Assembly (NCBI GenBank): GCA_947039515.1 | Contig: CAMQYY010000001.1 | Location: 62,001-126,000, forward strand | Length of the DNA stretch: 64,000 nucleotides | Origin: an uncultured Ureaplasma sp. | GTDB taxonomy: Bacteria; Bacillota_I; Bacilli_A; Mycoplasmatales; Mycoplasmoidaceae | Direction of reading: 5' to 3' | Part shown: positions 1-11,650 of the stretch, in pieces | How positions within the stretch are numbered: position 1 is the first letter of the stretch | Layout of the letters: every line of letters begins with the position of its first letter | The notes under the pieces: generated by a model | The model's database searches: none | Told to the model about the DNA's origin: nothing | What the model saw: only the letters and a program-made list of their open reading frames with translations | Translations under genes and position numbers: made by a program

Positions 1-573
1 TAACGTCTTTAAAATATGAATTTAATGCATTAGAGCCATATTATAATGCTCAAACATTTGAAATCCATCATACAAAACATCATAAAGCTTATGTTAATAA
101 TCTAAATAATGCTCTTGAAAAATTAGATCAATTTAAAAATTGAGATTTAAATAAAATTTTGACTTCATTAAATGAATTTTCCAAATGAAATAAAAACTAC
201 AATTAGAAATAATACTGGTGCTATTTATAATCACGATTTATTCTGAGATCAATTTAGCAAAAATCCAAAATTTATTAGTGATAAATTTTTAAATTAATTG
301 AAAAAGATTTTAAATCATTTGATAATTTTAAAAATGAATTTGATACAAAAGCAAAAACAAATTTTGGTAGTAGTTGAACTTTTTTAGTTTTAGATAATGA
401 TGAACTAAAAATTGTAAATTTACCAAATCATGATTGTCCTATAAGTAATAACCAAAAACCTTTAATGGTTATTGACATCTGAGAACATGCTTATTATTTA
501 AAGTTTCAAAATAGAAGAAATGAATGAATAGATAGTTTTTGAAATATAATTGACTGGGAAGTTGTTAAAAAAA
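1..573 (+). pseudogene. Superoxide dismutase (Fe/Mn family), copy 1, frameshifted and truncated by window start
   Basis: Translates as [49 protein letters not shown]..., collinear with the intact copy at 1992-2579. One extra T near 180 (gaattttcc vs gaatttcc) and one missing A near 292 (tttttaaattaatt vs tttttaaaattaatt). The shifted stretch reaches a TAG. Confidence 0.85.
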
Positions 574-584
574 ATTAGATAGAT

Positions 585-630
585 AATTAAAAATCTTATT
601 ATATTAATCAATATAATAAGATTTTTAATT
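585..630. terminator. Bidirectional terminator-like perfect inverted repeat between convergent sod copy 1 and membrane protein copy 1
   Basis: aattaaaaatcttattatat-taatca-atataataagatttttaatt, 20-bp perfect stem. Confidence 0.75.
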
Positions 631-713
631 TCATAGGAATTAATCGCTAATTATTTATTAGCTATTTATCTTTTTTTATGTCTATGAAATTTAAGATATA
701 AAAATTAATCTTC

Positions 714-1928
714 TTAGACTTCTGTATGTAAAACAGTTCTTGAAATATCAAAAATATTATTTGAATATTTTTGAGATATTTTCTTAGCAATAAAGTAATA
801 GAAATAGAAGAATAATGTAAAAATGACAACAAATAAAAACATAAAAGAAAATACTCAATATTCGCCATTTTGTTCAAGTTTAAGAATTCCATCTACAACA
901 TGAAAATAAATCATTTCTGGATTTGTATTAGTTATAAATCCATAAGGAGTAAATCTAATAAAAAATGGAAGAATAAAAATAATAGCACCATATATTGTTG
1001 GATATACATACCCACTTAATGATAATGTTCTAAATTTAATTGGATTATATAAATTTGTTCTAAAACTTGAAATTGAAAATCAAATAAAAGTAATTGGAAC
1101 TAATGTATGTGTTCAAACAGATCTAGCATTTTGAGCAGGAGGTCTAGAATCAAAATCATTAGCAATAGGGAATAAATATGCTCAGTATATCAAACCTACA
1201 ATTGTAATGCATGCTGACATTATTATTAAAATTGTATTATTTCTAAATATATAATTTTTAGGAGAAAATAACATAAATAATAATATGAAAAAACAAATCA
1301 TATTAGTAGTATTAGTAAAATAACCAAATTTAGCAAATAAGAACATATTACTTGTTTCAGCAGGATCAGATGGCATTTGTATCATAATAAAACAAAATGA
1401 AATTAAAGCAACTAGAAATGTAAAATAAAATAATAAAGTATTTCAAAATAATCTATCTTTTTTTCCTCTAATACTAAAAAGCTTAAAGAAATGATTATGT
1501 GAAACTGTCGAATTTAAATCTGGATTAATATTTAATTTTAAGTAAAGAAAATAATCTTTAAAATAATTATTATTAATACTTCTTTTGAAAAAATAAGGAA
1601 CGAGAAGTCAAGAAATAAATCCTAATAAAGCAATGCTTTTGAAGCATTCATTTTTTATTTTTGGAATTAATCTAAATTGAATATAAAGAGAAATAGATAT
1701 ATAGAAGATTAATGTATAAACTAAAAAACCTCTAATAAGCTGAGCATGTGGACTAATAGCATCTACAAGAGGGCTATTGATTCCTCAACCAAATTCATTA
1801 AATGTTTGTGCTGTTAAAATAGCAAAACTTATTAATAGAATAAACATTATAAATTGTAATAATGAAAAAATACTTATTTTAGTTCATCAAATACTTGTAT
1901 AGTCATTTTTATTTTTCGATAAATTCAT
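714..1928 (-). CDS. Multi-pass membrane protein, copy 1 (possibly DUF1600-like mycoplasma family)
   Basis: 405-codon frame under code 4 containing ORF 1182-1385. Starts MNLSKNKNDYTSIWWTKISIFSLLQFIMFILL..., with many hydrophobic segments. Paralog at 2715-3932. Confidence 0.8.
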
Positions 1929-1991
1929 ATTAAAAATAATTATATATTAATATGATGTAAAATATTAAAAATAAGGAATCTAAAAAATATA

Positions 1992-2579
1992 ATGTTAAAA
2001 CTAAACCCTTTAAAGTACGAATTTGATGCATTAGAGCCATATTATGATGCTCAAACAGTTGAAATCCATCATACAAAACATCATCAAGCTTATGTTACTA
2101 ATCTAAATAATGCTCTTGAAAAATTAGATCAATTTAAGGATTGAGATTTAAATAAAATTTTGACTTCATTAGATGAATTTCCAAATGAAATAAAAACTAC
2201 AATTAGAAATAATGCTGGCGGTATTTATAATCATGATTTATTTTGAGATCAATTTAGCAAAAATCCAAAATCTATTAGTGATAAATTTTTAAAATTAATT
2301 GAAAAAGATTTTAAATCATTTGATAATTTTAAAAATGAATTTGATACAAAAGCAAAAACAAATTTTGGTAGTAGTTGAACTTTTTTAGTTTTAGATAATG
2401 ATGAACTAAAAATTGTAAATTTACCAAATCATGATTGTCCTATAAGTAATAACCAAAAACCTTTAATGGTTATTGACATCTGAGAACATGCTTATTATTT
2501 AAAGTTTCAAAATAGAAGAAATGAATGAATAGATAGTTTTTGAAATATAATTGACTGGGAAGTTGTTAAAAAAAATTAG
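1992..2579 (+). CDS. sodA: Superoxide dismutase (Fe/Mn family), intact copy
   Basis: 195 aa under code 4: [42 protein letters not shown]...[16 protein letters not shown]...FGSSWTFLVLDN...[31 protein letters not shown]. All Fe/MnSOD metal-ligand motifs are present (IHH, YNHDLFW, DxWEHAYY). Confidence 0.95.
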
Positions 2580-2585
2580 ATAGAT

Positions 2586-2631
2586 AATTAAAAATCTTAT
2601 TATATTAATCAATATAATAAGATTTTTAATT
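2586..2631. terminator. Bidirectional terminator-like inverted repeat, second copy of the 585-630 element
   Basis: Same 20-bp stem sequence, offset 2001 bp from the first copy. Confidence 0.75.
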
Positions 2632-2714
2632 TCATAGGAATTAATCACTAATTATTTATTAGCTATTTATCTTTTTTTATATCTATGTAATTTAAGATAT
2701 AAAAATTAATCTTC

Positions 2715-3932
2715 TTAGACTTCTGTATGTAAAACAATTCTTGAAATATCATTAATGTTATTTGAATATTTTACAGATATTTTTTTAGCTATAAAATAAT
2801 AAATAAAGAAAAATATTGTAAAAATAATAACAAATAAAAATACCAAAGAGAAAACTCAATATTCACCATTTTGAGAATGTTCAAGAACTCCATATTTATT
2901 AATATGAAAGTAAATCATTTCTGGATTTGGATTTGTTATTATTCCATAAGGAGTAAATCTAACAAAAAATGGAAGAATGAAAACAATTACACCATATATC
3001 AACGGATAAACATAACCACTTAATGATAATGTTCTAAATCTAATAGGATTGTATAAATTAGTTCTAAAACTTGAAATTGCAAATCAAGAAAAAGTAATTG
3101 GAACTAATGCATGTGTTCAAACAGATCTAATATTTTGACCAATATGACCTATTTCAAAATTAACTGAAGTTGGGAATAAATATGCTCAATATATTAAACC
3201 TACAATTGTAATGTATGCTGATGATGTTATTAAAATTGTATTGTTTCTAAAGATATAATTTTTAGGACTAAATAACATAATAAACAATATAATAAAACAA
3301 AGCATATTAGTAGTATTAGTAAAATAGCCAAATTTAGAAAATAAGAATATGTTACTTGTTTCTTTTGGATCATATGGAAATTGAACCATAATAAAACAAA
3401 ATGAAGTTAAAGCAACTAGAAATGTAAAATAAAATAATAAAGTATTTCAAAATAATCTATCTTTTTGTCCTTTATTTTTGATAGATTTAAAGAAATGACT
3501 ATGAGAAACTGTTGATCTTAAATCTGAATCAATATTTAATTTTAAATAAAGAAAATAATCTTTAAAATAATGATTTTTTATAGTTTGTTTAAAAAAATAA
3601 GGAACTAGAAGTCATGATAAAATTCCAAAAAAGGGAATGGCTTTAAATGATTCATCCTTTATTTTAGGAATTAATCTAAATTGAATATAAAGAGAAATAG
3701 ATATATAAAAAATTAATACATATACTAAAAAACCTCTAATAAGTTGAGCATGATTAGTAATAGAATCATGATCGATATTATTAATTCCCCAACCAAACTC
3801 ATTAAATGTTTGACTTGTTAAAACAGCAAAGCTGATTAACAAAATAAACATTATTAATTGTAATAATGAAAAAATACTTATTTTAGATCATCAGATGCTT
3901 GAATAATCATTTTTATTTTTTATTGAATTCAT
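2715..3932 (-). CDS. Multi-pass membrane protein, copy 2 (paralog of 714-1928)
   Basis: 406-codon frame under code 4 containing ORFs 3186-3389 and 3612-3851. Strong similarity to copy 1, e.g. PKETSNIFLFSKFGYFTNTTNM vs PAETSNMFLFAKFGYFTNTTNM. Confidence 0.8.
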
Positions 3933-4030
3933 ATTAAAAATTATTATATATCAAAAATGATATTTTATAGATATCATTAAATAACTTTTTATAAAATGTA
4001 AAACATATTAAAAAGAACATCGAAAAAATA

Positions 4031-4480
4031 ATGTTTAAACTTAAGACATATTTAAAGTATGTATTTGATGTGTTAGAGCCATATTATGATGCTTAAAAAG
4101 TTAAAATTCACAATATAAAAAAACACCACCAATTTTATGTTAATAATTTAAATAATGCTCTTGAAAATAGATGAATTTAAGATTGATATTTAAATAAAAT
4201 TTTGACTTAATTAGATGAATTTTCAAATGAAATAAAAACTACAATTAGAAATAATGCTGATGGTATTTATAATTATGATTTATTCTAAGACAATTTAGTA
4301 AAAATTTAAAATCTATTATTGATAAATTTTTAAAATTAATTAAAAGATATTTTAAATCATTTGATAATTTTAAAAATGGATTTGATACAAAAACAAATTT
4401 TATTAGTAGTTAAAAATTTTTAATTTTAGATAATGATGAATTAAAAATAATTAATTTACTAAATAAATTCCTTTAAAATA
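4031..4480 (+). pseudogene. Superoxide dismutase copy 3, decayed
   Basis: [45 protein letters not shown]..., alignable to the intact sod over most of its length but with several TAA/TAG stops and deletions. Confidence 0.85.
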
Positions 4481-4523
4481 TAAATAGATGTTATTTTAAA
4501 TATTAAAATATTAGGTTTTGTAT

Positions 4524-6254
4524 ATGGGTTTAAAGAAATTAACAAAGGGAATATTAATTACTCTTGGTTTAGCAACAGCTGTTACAGCAATAGGATTGCC
4601 AACTTTTGGTTTTGTTGAGTATTTTAAAAATTTAATAACTGGTGCATCACCATCAACACCTGATGTTCCTTTAAGTGAACTTCAAAAAGGTGGTAATATT
4701 TCATATGTTTCAAATAAGAATAATAGTTTAAGAGTAAGTAATTATTTAGAAATAGTAAAACTATTAAAAATTAATGAATATACAAATTACTCAACATTTA
4801 CAGATGCTTCAATTAATAAAACTTTACATAATATTGATGCAAAGTATCAAAATTTAAACTTAAAAATTTTAAACTTTGCTAATATTTCAAATAGAACAAG
4901 AACTTTTAGTCTTTCAATTGCTGGTGAATATCTTGGAACTACTATTGAACCTGAACAAATAGTAATAAGTAATATTCCAAATTTTTCAAATCATTTTTAT
5001 ATTAATAACAATCCAAAAATTAATAAATCATTATTTATTAATGATAAGCAAAATAAAATAACAGCAAAATCTTGAAATATTGAAGAATTCCTAAAATATA
5101 ATAATGATATTGAAATAGGTTTTACAACTGATAATTCAGATAATAATCAATTTAGTTTACTTGAGCTTTATAAAAATAAAATAATTAATTCAATTACTAT
5201 TTTATCTAGTGATTTTGGATCAATTAGGCAATGAAATATTCAATTAAATGTTAACACTTATACATATAATTATGCTAGTAGTACATGGGTTCCAGTTTCA
5301 AAAAATATAAATCTTAATAACTATATTACTATAGATGATAATTTCAATCAATGAGCTCTTGATTTATTAGCTAATGATATTATTTTGGTTAACAACCAAA
5401 ATCCAACAATTTATGCTTCTACTGAGTTTTTAAATTGAAAGAGAAAAACAGCGAACTTTAATAAATATTTTAATTTTGAAAATAGTTATTTAAGTTATTT
5501 AAATCCAAGAAACCTACCGGTTGAACAAGTTATTAGAATCGATGCTATAAAAATTGAAGCAAATGATGATAGTGGTTTAATTTATGGTGATTTTACATTA
5601 TTTCCATTGTTACCAACAAATTTATTATCTAGGGGTTTTAATGCAGTTATTAGTGATTTTGCTGTTGTTAATGAATTATTTAATCAAACTGATTTAAATC
5701 AAAATAATAATTTAGTTAATATAACTAGTGGAAGTCAATTTGTTAATAACATTATTGCTGATTTAAAAATACCTCAAAATAAAACTTCAATTGAACAGCA
5801 ACTAAGTAGTCAAAATTTTGCAGATATAAAAAAATCTGACTTTATAAATTCATTTGCTATTCATTTAGCAAATAATAAAATTATTTTTGATAACTTTTAT
5901 AATAATTCAATTTTAGATGGTCAAGAAAATACATCATTACATACTCTTTCTGATTTAAATCTATTAGGAATTAATTTTCATGCTTTAAATAATCCGATAA
6001 AATCATTACTTATGATTTTATCGGAAAATAATAATGCTGGGTTATTTAATAATCTCTTTATTAGTTCAATAAAGATTAGTGAAGATAATAATCAATTATT
6101 AAGAATTACTAAAAGTGAAAATGGAGCTGATTACATAATTAGTTCTGATATAACTTTAAAATTTTCATATCAAGCAGGTAAATCTCTATCTCATATAGAT
6201 ATTAATTTTAAAACTCAAGATGTTTCTATTCCAATTATTTCTTTATCTAATTAA
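4524..6254 (+). CDS. Hypothetical exported/membrane-anchored protein
   Basis: ORFs 4518-5075 and 5607-6254 share one frame joined through TGA(Trp). N-terminus MGLKKLTKGILITLGLATAVTAIGLPTFGFVEYF looks like a signal anchor. Confidence 0.75.
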
Positions 6255-6325
6255 AACCAGGATATTAGAAATTAATATTTAATATCTCAATCCAAAAATT
6301 ATTAACAATCAAGAATTTAAGATAT

Positions 6326-6360
6326 AAAAAAAGTAACAATCATACATGTTACTTTTTTTT
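6326..6360. terminator. Bidirectional terminator between convergent genes
   Basis: aaaaaaagtaaca-atcataca-tgttactttttttt hairpin with A- and T-tracts on either side. Confidence 0.75.
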
Positions 6361-6361
6361 A

Positions 6362-7141
6362 TTAATTAATATAGGTAATAATATTAGGTTCTGTTCATAT
6401 AGTTTCCAAAATTGTTTTGGCTGATCCAGATGCAGATATTTTATTAACTATTGGAAATGTAGCTGCAAAACCTCCATATTGATCTGATGTCCCCGTTGGA
6501 ACTCATTTATAAGGAAAGTCTAAATTTGTTAGAGCTGTAAATATAACACTTTGTCCTGTTGCTGGAGTAAAAGATGCTGAAATAGAAACTTCTGAAGTTG
6601 GAAATTTTAAAGTTTTTAAAACTGATGTACTTCCCATAAAACTTTTAGAAGTAAATTCAACATTTAACCCACTTTTTTGCATATCAAGAGATTCTAAATT
6701 AGGAATATCTTTAAAAATATTAGGACCAATACTTTTAATATTACTAGAAAGTTCAATACTTTTTATTCTTGCTTTAACTTCAGGAGTAAAAGCATTATCA
6801 GGAATTCCGGTAAGTTCAGTTAAATCACTAGCTCTAATAATACCTTTTAATTTCTCATTATTACCTGCTGCTGCATCATTCTTATCTAAAATCTCTGTAA
6901 TAATTTTAGATGTGAATTGAAAATCACTATTCCCAGGATCATTTAAATTAGGTTGATTTATTGAATCATTAATAGCAGTAATTTTAGTTTGATCAAAAAC
7001 TCAAAGAGTTACAATTGAAGTTGTTATAGGAATAGCAGTTAAAAGAAGTACACTAAATATAGTAAAAATTGTTTTTTTCTTTTTATCAATTTGATTCTTT
7101 TTCTCAATTTGATTCTTTTTCTCAATTTGATTATTTTTCAT
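6362..7141 (-). CDS. Hypothetical membrane-anchored protein with LRR/BspA-like segment and N-terminal NQIEKK repeats
   Basis: 260-codon frame: MKNNQIEKKNQIEKKNQIDKKKKTIFTIFSVLLLTAIPITTSIVTLWVF...IPDNAFTPEVKARIKSIELSSNIKSIGPNIFKDIPNLESLDM... Confidence 0.7.
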
Positions 7142-7208
7142 TTATTTCATAATCTCCACTTTTATTAATATTAACATAATTTTTATATAAAAATTAAAAA
7201 ACAAAATG

Positions 7209-8147
7209 CTAACGCTTAGTTTTATCAAAAGGTAAACCTAATGCTGCAGGATATAAGGATTTTTTACTAAAGATTACTAAAAATAATAATGAAAGCACAT
7301 ATGGTATTGTTCTTAATAATTCTCTAATATAAGTTAACCCTTCAATATTAATTAAACTGTTTGAATCAAAAATTTCAAAAATAATTGCAAATACAAATGA
7401 TGAAACAATTACTAAAGGCATTTTTCAAGACCCAGCAATTAAAATCGCTATTGCTAAGAATCCTAAACCATTAACTTCACCATTAAAAGTGATAGGGCTT
7501 CTTAACATAAATATAGACCCAGCTAAACTAGCTAATGCACCTGAAATTAAAATTCCAATTCATTTAATTTTATCAACATTAATCCCTTGAGCATCAATAG
7601 CATTAGGATTTTCACCAACAGCTCTAAATCTTAATCCAAAAGCAGTTTTATGAATAAAGAATCATAAAGCAATAAATATTAAACCAATAATAACGAACAT
7701 AATTAATGTACTACCAAAAATGTTTGTATCTCCTATTTGGAAAATAGGTACATAATCTGATTTTAATTTATTGGAATTACCATTTGAAATAATTGGTCCC
7801 AAAATTGGACTTAAGAAAGTTGCTAATCCAGCAAATAATAAATTAATAGCTACCCCTGAAATAACATGATCACTCTTAAGCTTAATTGTTAAGAAGCCGA
7901 ATAAACCACTTGATACGACTGAAAAGACCATTGAAAGAATCATAGGAATAACAAATGTTCCATTACCCAAAGGAAAGAATATCATAGCAAAGATAGAAAA
8001 GGTTAAAGCACCAAAGATCATTTGTCCATCAATAGAAAGATTAACAATTCCTACTTTTTCAGAAAAATAACCAGATAGTGAAGCTGCACCTAATATTAAA
8101 AACATGAAAAGGATACTTTCAATTAAACTTGTAACTGTACTTAGCAT
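7209..8147 (-). CDS. ABC transporter permease (BMP/nucleoside-type, RbsC/YufQ-like)
   Basis: ORFs 7209-7421 and 7662-8147 in one frame. GILISGALASLAGSIFMLR..., GxxAxNPxAIDAQGINV motifs of branched-chain/sugar-type permeases. Part of a collinear operon. Confidence 0.85.
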
Positions 8148-9802
8148 TATTGTTCATCTCCATTTCCATCAATAAATTCATCAACATCGTCGAAATCTTT
8201 ATTTTTAACTATTCGAGTTAATTTTTCACTACTTTTTTTATCTATTTTTAACTTCTCAATTTTATTAAGTCATTTATTAGAAAGATTTTCAAATTTAGAT
8301 TCATTATTAACATTTCTAGATAATCTATTTTTTAAAAAATTATCTGATGATTTTTTATAATCGTTAGCTTTACGAGTTCTTGAAATCATATCAATTTTTA
8401 TTTTTTCAATCTTAGCTCTTTGATTTGAATTATATTTTGTTAAATCCTCATCAATTTTTAAATTCTTATTAGTGCTAATAATTTGATATTCTGATTCAGG
8501 ATTTAATTCTTTTTCAATTTTTATTTTATTTAGATTGAATCTGAAATCATTAAAAATTTCACTTCGTTCCTTTTGATAATTTTCAACAGCATTTTTTTGT
8601 TCTTCTGTTAATTCGCCTTCATTTTTCTTAATATTCATTTGAATAAATTTATATTTAGAAATTAAAGAATCCATTCTATTATCAAAATTTTCTAATTCTT
8701 CTTTTGATTTATTACCATATTTTTTTGAAAGAAATAAACTCATAGGTTTGAAATCAAAGAAGACAACTGAAACAGCTGCTCCTAGCATAATAAAACCAAG
8801 AATAACATTTGTAAATACTGGTGTTGTTGGTAAGAATGGAGATGATGCTTGAAATAAACCTAATAAAGCACTAACTAAAAGTGTTCCAAATGGGTTTCCA
8901 GTTGCTATTAATCCAACAGCCATTCCATTAAATCCTTCAAGTGGGACTGATGATGATGTTATTGATATTGGAATAAAAGTATTAAGTGATGTATATAAAA
9001 CAGCGCCTAACAATCCAGCAATAGCACCACTTATAGCAAATGAAGATAATTTTAAAAGTTTAACATTATAACCAAAATTAAAAGATGCTTCTTCTGACTT
9101 CCCTACTGATTTTAATTTATGACCAAATGTTGTAAATTTAAAGATAACTCAAATAAAAATACCAACAATTAAAGTAATAATAATAGCAGGTAGTCATCCC
9201 CCAAGTTCACCAGCTTGTAGCAAAGCATTTGAATTAAAATTCTCAGATGATGAAAATTTTGTTGGATCATTTGGAAAAAATTCACCAATAATGAATTTTG
9301 AAATAAAAAATAAAACCCAATTTAATAATAATGAACTAATAACTTCATTAACATTAAAATATATCTTTAACAATCCAGTTGAAGTAGAAATTATAGAGGC
9401 TGATAACATTGTTAAAAATATTAAGAAAATTGGTCCTCATCCTAATAGCGCTTCATTAGGAATGGAATTGATTATTGCTAAAGCAACCACACCTGACATT
9501 AACATTTGACCTGAAATACCAATATTAAAAATACCGGCCTTCTTTGCAAAAATAAAAGAGAAGGCACTTAATGCAAAAATAGATGTATTAATAATTCATG
9601 ATTCTCATTCAATAGCACCTTCAGAGAATAGTTTTTGAATTAATTCAATTGGATTAATTCCAAACATAGTTGCAATTAAAACAGAAACAATAATTGATGC
9701 TAAAATAGAAAGTGAAACAACTATTATTGTTTTAGAAGTTGTTTTTCTACTTCTAGAATAAAGAAGTGATTCAATAGCTAAAGTAGAACTAAGACTTTTC
9801 AT
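8147..9802 (-). CDS. ABC transporter permease (BMP/nucleoside-type) with a long charged C-terminal extension
   Basis: ORFs 9605-9802, 9194-9409 and 8270-9013 share one frame. Permease core is followed by about 130 charged residues. Stop overlaps the next start (TAATG). Confidence 0.85.
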
Positions 9803-11614
9803 TTATAATTCCTTTCCAGCGAATAGTTCACCAATGTGAGCTTTTGTCATAATATCTTTATTACCGACTTCAATAAAATGACCATTGTGAATAACTGCAA
9901 TTTTATCTGCCAAAGCTAATATTTCATCTAATTCATATGAAATTAATAAAACAGCGTTACCTTTTTCTTTTTCACGCATGATTTGATAATGAACATATTC
10001 AATAGCACCTAAATCAAGACCTCTTGTTGGTTGAACCATAATAATTAATTTATGTTCATTAGAAATTTCTCTTCCAATAATTAATTTTTGTTGATTTCCA
10101 CCACTTAATAATCTTGAAGGGGCTGTTCCTCTTGTTGTTCCTCTAATATCATATTTTTGAATAATTTTTTTTGCATATTCATCAATTGATAATTCATTAA
10201 TAAAACCTTTTTTTGAAAAAGGTTCTTCATCAATTTTATTAATAACAATATTAGTTTTAATAGGCATATCAAGAATCAATCCATACTTATGTCTATCTTC
10301 TGGAACATTACTAATGCCCATATTTAATCTCTTTTTAATAGACATATTAGTAATATCTGTATCTAAAAATTTAATAACAGAAGTTTTATCTTTTACAATC
10401 CCATTTAAAATTAAGGCGAGTTCTGTTTGACCGTTACCTTCAACACCAGCAATAGCAAAAACTTCACCTTCTCTTATTTTAAAATCTATTGTATGACCAT
10501 TACTTTGAAATTCTTTTTTAAAATTAGTAATTTCATTAATTTTTTTATCAATTTTCATTTCCAATGGAGATGAACTTTTAACTTCATTTTTTTCTTTCAA
10601 CAAATCTAATTTCTTTTCAAGATTATTAAAAAGTCTTTTTTTAATATCATCAATTCGATCATCAATTGAATTTAATTCACTAATATGTGTTCTATTATTG
10701 TCAATTTGTCTTAATTTTGCTTTTTTATTAATAAGACTTCTAATTTTTTTTACATCTGGAATTAAACTAAATACTTTTGCTGAACTTGATACTGTTAAAT
10801 TTTTAACATCTAAAACAACATCACCAGGTTCATTATCACTATTATTTTTAACTTCAACGATTTTTTTACCAACCATTAAAGATGCCATTTCATCAACTGT
10901 TTTATCTTTAACAGCAAAAGTATCAATTAATTCTCCATGTCTAATAACAGTAGCATTATCAGCTATTTTTTTAATTTCATTAAATTTATGAGTGATAATA
11001 ATAATTGTTTTACCTTGCTTTTTAAAGTTTGAAAGCATTTTTAAAAATTGTTCAATTTCATCATCACTTAAAACAGCTGTGGGTTCATCAAAAATTAAAA
11101 TATTTGCATTTCTATATAAAAGTTTTAAAATTTCAGTTTTTTGCTGTTGTCCAACAGATAAATTTGAAATTTTAGAATTAATATTTAGGTTAAAATTATA
11201 TTCACTAATTAGAGCTTTTATTCTTTTTTTAGAATCTTTTGTTTCTAATAAAATCCCATTTGTATCTTCAACACCAAGAATGATATTTTCAAAAACAGTG
11301 TAATTTTGAACAAGTTTAAAATGTTGATGAACCATTCCAAGTCCAGCATTATTAGCATCCATAGCAGAATTAAAAAATACTCTTTTATCATTAATTAAAA
11401 TTTCACCAGAGTCAGGTGTATATAATCCAAATAAAATTGACATTAATGTTGATTTACCAGCACCGTTCTCACCAATAATTGTATGAATTTCATTTTCTCT
11501 AACATTTAAAGTAATATTAGTATTAGCTTTAATTTTTCCATTTAAAAATGTTTTATAAATGTTATTCATTTTAATAGCATATTGAGGTGGTATTTTTTTG
11601 TTTTCAACATTCAT
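9803..11614 (-). CDS. ABC transporter ATP-binding protein, double ABC cassette (BMP/nucleoside-type)
   Basis: Two nucleotide-binding domains: GENGAGKST/LSVGQQQ...LIFDEPT and GVEGNGQTE/LLSGGNQQK. 603 aa. Confidence 0.93.
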   Translation of the reverse strand: MNVENKKIPPQYAIKMNNIYKTFLNGKIKANTNITLNVRENEIHTIIGENGAGKSTLMSILFGLYTPDSGEILINDKRVFFNSAMDANNAGLGMVHQHFKLVQNYTVFENIILGVEDTNGILLETKDSKKRIKALISEYNFNLNINSKISNLSVGQQQKTEILKLLYRNANILIFDEPTAVLSDDEIEQFLKMLSNFKKQGKTIIIITHKFNEIKKIADNATVIRHGELIDTFAVKDKTVDEMASLMVGKKIVEVKNNSDNEPGDVVLDVKNLTVSSSAKVFSLIPDVKKIRSLINKKAKLRQIDNNRTHISELNSIDDRIDDIKKRLFNNLEKKLDLLKEKNEVKSSSPLEMKIDKKINEITNFKKEFQSNGHTIDFKIREGEVFAIAGVEGNGQTELALILNGIVKDKTSVIKFLDTDITNMSIKKRLNMGISNVPEDRHKYGLILDMPIKTNIVINKIDEEPFSKKGFINELSIDEYAKKIIQKYDIRGTTRGTAPSRLLSGGNQQKLIIGREISNEHKLIIMVQPTRGLDLGAIEYVHYQIMREKEKGNAVLLISYELDEILALADKIAVIHNGHFIEVGNKDIMTKAHIGELFAGKEL

Positions 11615-11650
11615 AAGATTCTTTTTTGCCTTTCTATTTTAGATCTTTAA

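Noticed and set aside
662-892. 76-aa (-) ORF at 662-892
   Set aside because: Different frame from the membrane protein at 714-1928, which explains this DNA under code 4.
10698-11303. Two adjacent + strand ORFs (97 and 103 aa)
   Set aside because: Antisense to the double-cassette ABC ATPase, with no independent support.
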